Positions 5,982 through 10,562 of a stretch of DNA of 10,562 nucleotides are shown piece by piece. The notes beneath the pieces were generated by a model, which had not been told where the DNA came from, ran no database searches, and saw nothing but the letters and a program-made list of their open reading frames with translations. Origin of the DNA: an uncultured Ruminococcus sp. (GTDB taxonomy: Bacteria > Bacillota > Clostridia > Oscillospirales > CAG-272). How positions within the stretch are numbered: position 1 is the first letter of the stretch; each line of letters starts with the position of its first letter. The position numbers and the translations under genes are program-made. The stretch spans positions 1 to 10,562 of the forward strand of contig CADCPG010000275.1 in the NCBI GenBank assembly GCA_902803255.1, given 5' to 3'.

Positions 5982-7316
5982 TCAGCTGCCGCTCCCGTCG
6001 CCGCGTTCGCGGATCACGAGGTTTATCGGCGTCCCGATGAAGCCGAATGTCTCGCGCAGCCGGTTCTCGATATAGCGCCGGTATGAAAAATGGAACAGTT
6101 CGGCGTTGTTGCAGAAGATCACGAAGGTCGGCGGCGCGACCGACGCCTGCGTCATATAGAATATCTTGAGCCGCTTTCCCTTGTCAGTCGGAGGCTGGAC
6201 TCGCGACGTCGCATCGGCCAGCATGTCGTTGAGCATTCCCGTCGAGATGCGCAGCACCGACTGGCTGTATACCAGCTTTATCTGCTCGTAGAGCGAGGTC
6301 ACGCGCTGTCCTGTCAGCGCCGAGACGTACATTATCGGCGCGTATGGCATGTATGAAAGCGCTGTGCGGATCTTTCCGTCGAACTCCTTCACCGTGCCGC
6401 TGTCCTTGCCCTCGATGCTGTCCCACTTGTTCACTACGATCACCGACGCCTTGCCGGCCTCGTGAGCGATGCCCGCGATCTTTTCGTCCTGTTCGGTGAT
6501 GCCCTCTCCGGCGTCGATGACGATGAGGCAGACGTCGGCACGCTCGACCGCCGCCCTCGCGCGAAGCACCGAGTAGCGCTCCACCGAATCCTTCACCTTC
6601 GACTGCCGTCTGATGCCGGCGGTATCGACGAACACGAATCTGCCCTCGGGCCTCTCCACCAGGGTATCGACGGCGTCCCTGGTCGTTCCGGGGACATCCG
6701 AGACGATCAGCCGCTTTTCACCGAGAAAACGGTTGATGAGCGACGATTTTCCGGCGTTCGGCTTGCCTATGACAGCCACTCTTATCGAGTCGTCGTTCCG
6801 CTCCTCCTCAGCCTCGGGCGGAAGCAGGGCGACTATCGTGTCGAGCAGGTCTCCGGTCCCGGTCCCGTGGACCGACGACAGAGGTATCGGGTCGTGTTCG
6901 AATCCGAGCTCGTAGAACTCGTAGAAACTGCCCGGGAGCGTGCCGACGCTGTCGCACTTGTTGACGACGGGTATGACGGGCTTCCCGCTCTTCCGCAGCA
7001 TCTTCGCGACCTCGAGGTCGTCGGACAGAAGTCCTGTCCGCGAATCGGTCATGAATATGATCACGTCGGCCGTGGCGACGGCTATCTCCGCCTGCTCTCT
7101 CGTCTCGTTCAGTATCACCCCGTCTCCCGACGGGTCGATCCCGCCCGTGTCGATGAGCAGGAACTTCCTGCCGTTCCATTCGGCGTCGCCGTATATGCGG
7201 TCGCGCGTGACGCCGGGGGTATCCTCGACTATCGCTCGGCGCTCGCCTATGAGCCTGTTGAAAAGAGTGCTTTTTCCTACGTTCGGCCTTCCTACTATAG
7301 CCGCTGAGGGTCTCAT
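5982..7316 (-). CDS. der: Ribosome assembly GTPase Der (EngA)
   Basis: Der has two tandem GTPase domains and acts late in 50S subunit assembly. This 444-residue protein matches the usual size. Domain 1 has GRPNVGKS (9-16), DTGG (56-59) and NKCD (119-122). Domain 2 has GKPNAGKS (184-191), DTAG (231-234) and NKWD (296-299). The C-terminal KH-like domain (about 352-436) includes the diagnostic ISTGMLND, FYMTQ and PPTFVIF blocks. ATG 7316 has AAAGGA upstream with a spacing of about 11 bases. It lies 44 bases after the lipoprotein gene and 39 bases before obg. In many Clostridia der follows a DUF512 gene; here a lipoprotein gene separates them. Confidence 0.98.
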   Translation of the reverse strand: MRPSAAIVGRPNVGKSTLFNRLIGERRAIVEDTPGVTRDRIYGDAEWNGRKFLLIDTGGIDPSGDGVILNETREQAEIAVATADVIIFMTDSRTGLLSDDLEVAKMLRKSGKPVIPVVNKCDSVGTLPGSFYEFYELGFEHDPIPLSSVHGTGTGDLLDTIVALLPPEAEEERNDDSIRVAVIGKPNAGKSSLINRFLGEKRLIVSDVPGTTRDAVDTLVERPEGRFVFVDTAGIRRQSKVKDSVERYSVLRARAAVERADVCLIVIDAGEGITEQDEKIAGIAHEAGKASVIVVNKWDSIEGKDSGTVKEFDGKIRTALSYMPYAPIMYVSALTGQRVTSLYEQIKLVYSQSVLRISTGMLNDMLADATSRVQPPTDKGKRLKIFYMTQASVAPPTFVIFCNNAELFHFSYRRYIENRLRETFGFIGTPINLVIRERGDGSGS

Positions 7317-7360
7317 ATCTGTATCTGTCCTTTCGGTGACATTTTCAGTTCTTCCGCAGG

Positions 7361-8320
7361 TCAGTCTGAGGGCGATATCCTGAAGAACTTTCCCGCCTGC
7401 CCGAGGGGAGCGGAATACTCGGCGTATCCGCTCTTCTGCTGCTCGAGAGCCATTATCAGCACAGCTGAATCGGCCGTGAAGTATACCGGCGGATATACGC
7501 CGTACGCCATCCTGGCGCGGTACTGCGCTATGGTACCTTCGAGATCGGCGGCCGAGTCATAGCCTTCGGTCGCGTATATCCTCGTCATCCCGCCCGACGC
7601 CAGCAGGTCGAGCAGTCCTCCGAAGTCGGAATACAGGTCCTTCGGCTTGATCTCCTTGCCGGTGCTGGTGTTGAGTATGTGCACGAAGGCGAGCAGCACC
7701 GGATCTGCGCCCGAGACGGTGTATTCGGCCGCCGTGCGGACCGACATGATCCCGTTGCCCGCGTATGTAACGTCGCAGCTCTTCGTCTCGTAGTTCACTT
7801 TCGATCCGGCTGCGATCCTGTCGGCGTAATCCTTGCACGACTCGTTCGCGGTGAAGTCGTACTCGGCGATCTGCGCCATGAGCGTGTTGAGCTTCGACTG
7901 TATGTTCGCCGACGCCATCCCCTCGACCTCGGGGTAGATGAAGAGCGCGCGGCTCCCGCTCCCCAGGTCTTTCGTCGCCGTGACCGTCTTCCAGGTATAC
8001 TCCGGCACCGCGGTATCGGCCGCCGTACCGGACTCCCCGCCCGTGTCTTCGGGCGACGTGACGTCCGGCCTCTCCGGAGACGAAGTCCCGGGGCCGTCGC
8101 TCACGTATACGGTGACGATCACGGTCTCGCCGGGCACCGTCACGATCACGGTCTCGGGAGCGCGGCTGCCCTCGCCTGCGACCATCGTGTGCAGTTCCCT
8201 TCGGTTCCCTCCGCCCGAGCATCCGGACAGGATGACGGCGAGCAGCAGAAGGGCCGCAGCCGGCGCCGCGCAGGCGGCGCGGCGTTTTTTATCCTTGTTT
8301 TTGCTGTATTTGTTTTCCAT
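7361..8320 (-). CDS. Predicted lipoprotein with DUF3298/RsiV-like C-terminal domain
   Basis: Taken from ATG 8320 the product is 319 residues. A lysine/arginine-rich start (KNKDKKRR) and a hydrophobic stretch lead to lipobox LSGC, with the lipidated cysteine at residue 34, so it should be anchored on the outer face of the membrane. A low-complexity Ser/Thr/Pro/Glu linker follows to about residue 105 and includes two VIVTV repeats. The C-terminal part (NIQSKLNTLM, AFVHILNTSTGKEIKPKDLY, YPPVYFTADSAVLI) resembles DUF4163/DUF3298 domains found in RsiV anti-sigma factors and PdaC. No sigma-factor partner is nearby, so anti-sigma activity is not implied. ATG 8320 has AAAGGA about 11 bases upstream. 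ATG 8332, which overlaps the previous stop by 4 bases, would leave that site directly against the start codon. Domain assignment is moderate. Confidence 0.8.
   Translation of the reverse strand: MENKYSKNKDKKRRAACAAPAAALLLLAVILSGCSGGGNRRELHTMVAGEGSRAPETVIVTVPGETVIVTVYVSDGPGTSSPERPDVTSPEDTGGESGTAADTAVPEYTWKTVTATKDLGSGSRALFIYPEVEGMASANIQSKLNTLMAQIAEYDFTANESCKDYADRIAAGSKVNYETKSCDVTYAGNGIMSVRTAAEYTVSGADPVLLAFVHILNTSTGKEIKPKDLYSDFGGLLDLLASGGMTRIYATEGYDSAADLEGTIAQYRARMAYGVYPPVYFTADSAVLIMALEQQKSGYAEYSAPLGQAGKFFRISPSD
8111..8157. repeat. Short direct repeat in the lipoprotein linker
   Basis: ACGATCACGGTCTCG occurs at 8115-8129 and 8142-8156, a 27-base period. It encodes the two VIVTV units of the low-complexity linker. 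In-frame slippage in a disordered region is the simplest explanation. Confidence 0.6.
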
Positions 8321-8328
8321 CTGGATCG

Positions 8329-9702
8329 TCATCCTTTGTGTTCGTCATCCGGAGAGAAGATATCCCCGTCTCCGCCGGGAAAGATCCCGCACAGGGCATC
8401 GATGAAGGAGTCTCCGCCGTCTCCGCCGGTCGCTATGTCGATGCACAGACGCGTCGCGAGCTCCGACGGCGTCATGTTGTCGAGAAAGAGGTCGCCGTCG
8501 GCCCGCAGCGACGTCCGTGGTATGAGCAGCATCTCGCCGAGGTCGGTCCCGGATGCGCGGGCCTCTTCTGCCTGGGCCGCTATGTCGCCGCCGGTGAGCA
8601 GGCCGGAGACGGTCACGCTCTCGCCGAAGAAGTCGTTCCTGATCTTCAGCACGGATACCGACAGCCCCGGTATCTTCTCCTCCGCCGTACGGCAGACGGC
8701 GCTGATCTCGTCGTAAGCCGCGTAGCCCGTCGCGACCGACACCCGGCGCGAGAAGCCTTCCGGCATCGTGACCGCGTCGAGCCTGCGCTTCGCGTCAGCC
8801 TCGAACAGAGTCAGCATGCCGACGCCGTCGTCGAGCTGTGAGAAGTCGCCGTAGAAGTCCTCGCCGGGCAGCGGAAGTCCTGCCTTGACGTAAAACTCGT
8901 CGGCGGCATAGAACACCCGGCTGCCGTGTTCGGCAAGACAGGCGTCGCCGAACGAAACCACCTGCGCGATGACGCCGGCGCACTCTTCGGGCGAATAGGG
9001 GGAGAGCGGATAGAGACCTTCCCGGTATTTGGTAAGACCCGCTGGCACCACCGAAACGCTGTCGAGCGCGGGCAGATACTCCGTGAGGTCGCGCATAGTG
9101 CGGTCGAGCTCCGGGCCGTCGTTTATACCGCGGCAGAGCACGATCTGCGCGCAGATGCGTATGCCGGCGTCGGCGAAGCGTCGCAGATATGCGAGGCTGT
9201 CCCCGGCGAATCGGTTGTGCATCAGTTTGCAGCGCAGCTCGGGGTTCGTGGTGTGCACCGATATGTTGACCGGCGAGATATGCATCTCTATGATCCTGTC
9301 GATCTCGTGCTCCGACAGGTTGGTCATCGTGATATAGTTTCCGTGAAGGAATGACAGGCGCGAGTCGTCGTCCTTGAAATAGCAGGATTCGCGCATACCG
9401 GGGGGATTCTGGTCGATGAAGCAGAAGATGCACCTGTTGCGGCAGGTGTGCTTGCCGTCCATCAGCGGAGTCTCGAATCCGAGACCGATATCGGTCTCCT
9501 CCTCGGGCTTTATTATGATCCGCGGGAGGAGCTTCCGTCCCCCGCGCGTCAGGCGCAGCACCGCGCGGCGCGATGTCATCCTGAAGCGGTAGTCGAGGAC
9601 GTCGTCGATCTCCTTCCGGTTGACCGACACGAGCACGTCTCCGGCGCGGATCCCGGCCCTCGCGGCGAGCGAGCCGCGAACGACCTCTGTGATCTTTACC
9701 AT
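8329..9702 (-). CDS. PDZ/radical SAM/DUF512 iron-sulfur protein
   Basis: This 457-residue protein belongs to the DUF512 (PF04459) family grouped with COG1625 Fe-S oxidoreductases; its reaction is unknown. An N-terminal PDZ-like domain (about 1-62, GSLAARAGIRAGDVLVSVN) precedes a radical-SAM-type core. The cluster motif is CRNRCIFC (Cys87, Cys91, Cys94), followed by FIDQNPPGMRESCYFKDDD and the GNYITMTNLS block. The DUF512 region makes up the C-terminal half (FYVKAGLPLPGEDFYGDF, VATGYAAY, VSGLLTGGDI, NMTPSEL). ATG 9702 is chosen because GAGGA lies 9 bases upstream and homology begins there. An in-frame upstream ATG at 9897 would add 65 basic residues that merely overlap the kinase in another frame. 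The start overlaps the kinase stop by one base. The conserved linkage to der suggests a housekeeping role, which is inference. Confidence 0.92.
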   Translation of the reverse strand: MVKITEVVRGSLAARAGIRAGDVLVSVNRKEIDDVLDYRFRMTSRRAVLRLTRGGRKLLPRIIIKPEEETDIGLGFETPLMDGKHTCRNRCIFCFIDQNPPGMRESCYFKDDDSRLSFLHGNYITMTNLSEHEIDRIIEMHISPVNISVHTTNPELRCKLMHNRFAGDSLAYLRRFADAGIRICAQIVLCRGINDGPELDRTMRDLTEYLPALDSVSVVPAGLTKYREGLYPLSPYSPEECAGVIAQVVSFGDACLAEHGSRVFYAADEFYVKAGLPLPGEDFYGDFSQLDDGVGMLTLFEADAKRRLDAVTMPEGFSRRVSVATGYAAYDEISAVCRTAEEKIPGLSVSVLKIRNDFFGESVTVSGLLTGGDIAAQAEEARASGTDLGEMLLIPRTSLRADGDLFLDNMTPSELATRLCIDIATGGDGGDSFIDALCGIFPGGDGDIFSPDDEHKG

Positions 9703-10562
9703 CAGACGCTTTCCTCGATCTCTCCCAGCACGTACATGACGTCGCTGCCGCCCCGGCCGAACCAGTCGTGCAGCTTTACGTATTCGGCATAGAGCCTGTC
9801 GTATGTTTTCTTCCTTCCGGCATCGGGCAGATAGACTGCCTCGGTGCCGACTTTCATCGCGGCGGACGCCTCGGGCAGACTGCCGTACGCTCCGCACGCG
9901 ACGGCGGCGTTGATGGCGTCGCCCAGCGCGGGAGCCTGCGACGTCGCGGCTACTTCGATGGGCAGTCCGAGCACGTCGGAGAAGAGCTGCATCGTGAACG
10001 GATCCTTCCGCGGCACTCCGCCGGCGGCGACGATCCGCTTAACCGGAACGCCGTGCGATATGAAATTCTCGGTTATGACCCTGGTCGCGAAGGCGGTTGC
10101 CTCGATGAGCGCCCTCATTATGTCCTCCGCACGGGTCCCGAGCGTCATTCCGACGAGCAGGCCGCGCAGTTCGTTGTCGACCAGTATGCTTCGGTTGCCG
10201 TTCCACCAGTCGAGAGCGAGCAGACCGCACTCTCCCGGCTTCAGTTTCGACGCCTTCTCTATGAGCAGACGCAGTTTCGATATGCCGCGCCGTTCGGCTT
10301 CGGCGGCATATTCAGGCGGGCAGATCCGCTCGGCCGCCCAGGCGAAGTGGTCGCCGAAGCAGCAGAGCCCGGCCTCGAAGCCGTAGTATCCCGGAAGTAT
10401 GCCGTCCTTCACGCAGCCGCAGATGCCGGGAACTTCCCTTCTCTCCTCTCCGAGGAGGAAATAGCAGCTCGACGTTCCGAATATGCCGAACATGTCGCCG
10501 GGCTCGGTGATCCCGAGCGGAAATCCGCCGACGTGGGCGTCGGGAAGCCCTCCGGCGACGGC
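9702..10562 (-). CDS. araB: AraB-type ribulokinase, FGGY family (5' end off window)
   Basis: FGGY-family sugar kinases phosphorylate pentuloses and related substrates. Ribulokinase makes L-ribulose 5-phosphate in arabinose breakdown. The C-terminal 286 codons are present and reading stays open to the right edge. Visible blocks are: GLPDAHVGGF, matching the AraB DAH motif with its probable catalytic Asp; GIFGTSSCYFLL; VPGICGCVKDGILPGYYGFEAG; LALDWWNGNRS, characteristic of ribulokinase; LTLGTR-like GMTLGTRAEDIMRALIEATAF; and the FGGY C-terminal signature region AAGGVPRKDPFTMQLFSDVL with ALGDAINAA. The ATG at 10493 is internal, because homologous sequence continues upstream of it. The stop shares one base with the start of the DUF512 gene. 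Pairing a catabolic kinase with housekeeping genes is unusual. A kinase for a related pentulose cannot be excluded without the N-terminal half. Confidence 0.85.
   Translation of the reverse strand, partial: AVAGGLPDAHVGGFPLGITEPGDMFGIFGTSSCYFLLGEERREVPGICGCVKDGILPGYYGFEAGLCCFGDHFAWAAERICPPEYAAEAERRGISKLRLLIEKASKLKPGECGLLALDWWNGNRSILVDNELRGLLVGMTLGTRAEDIMRALIEATAFATRVITENFISHGVPVKRIVAAGGVPRKDPFTMQLFSDVLGLPIEVAATSQAPALGDAINAAVACGAYGSLPEASAAMKVGTEAVYLPDAGRKKTYDRLYAEYVKLHDWFGRGGSDVMYVLGEIEESV

Noticed and set aside
5211..6086. Long plus-strand open frame of 291 codons
   Set aside because: It is antisense to Obg and the end of Der, which have full sets of family motifs. GC-rich coding DNA commonly leaves such open shadow frames, and this one shows no recognisable domain.
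7679..8716. Plus-strand open frame of 345 codons
   Set aside because: It is antisense to the lipoprotein and DUF512 genes, with Arg/His/Asp-rich low-complexity translation typical of a shadow frame.
9703..9897. 65-residue N-terminal extension of the DUF512 protein
   Set aside because: The extension is basic, lies entirely within the kinase coding region in another frame, and has no homology-like content. ATG 9702 has a good ribosome site and starts the PDZ-like domain.
9702..10493. Complete 263-residue kinase starting at 10493
   Set aside because: The frame stays open to the window edge, and the upstream residues include the conserved AraB-type DAH motif, so the ATG at 10493 is internal.

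Overview
The window holds two compositionally different parts, and every gene in it lies on the minus strand. From about base 2218 to the right edge the DNA is GC-rich (about 60% or more in lines counted by eye). It carries a compact operon-like run of seven genes, read right to left: the 3' part of an AraB-type ribulokinase, a PDZ/radical-SAM/DUF512 protein, a DUF3298-type lipoprotein, the GTPases Der and Obg, an RluA-family pseudouridine synthase, and a membrane DUF3810 protein with an HEFAH motif. The DUF512-Der neighbourhood, Gram-positive-style lipoprotein and AGGA-type ribosome sites suggest a GC-rich member of the Clostridia. This placement is an inference from gene content.

From about base 2217 leftwards GC drops to about 45%. 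A 450-base gene-free stretch (1767-2217) is followed by one gene that runs off the left edge. It encodes a PF09818-type ABC-class ATPase, and the N-terminal segment of the protein is present twice in tandem.

The gene-free stretch is the most interesting part. It has a near-consensus sigma-A promoter (TTGACA, 17 bases, TAAAAT), a 17-codon leader ORF behind a near-perfect Shine-Dalgarno, and two intrinsic-terminator hairpins with U tracts, all ahead of the ATPase start. Four segments of the leader RNA are mutually complementary (1:2 and 3:4 against 2:3 and 4:4'). This is the layout of a translation-sensing transcription attenuator. By analogy with leader-controlled antibiotic-response genes, the ATPase may be switched on when ribosomes fail to translate the leader. 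That reading is inferred from sequence only.

Within the GC-rich operon, genes overlap or nearly touch (1-base, 4-base and gaps of 8-44 bases), so translational coupling is likely. Der, Obg and RluA together point to ribosome assembly and rRNA modification. The RluA gene carries three perfect 24-bp tandem repeats, each with a palindrome, translated in frame as a GQPFGFAE octapeptide array in a catalytic-domain loop.
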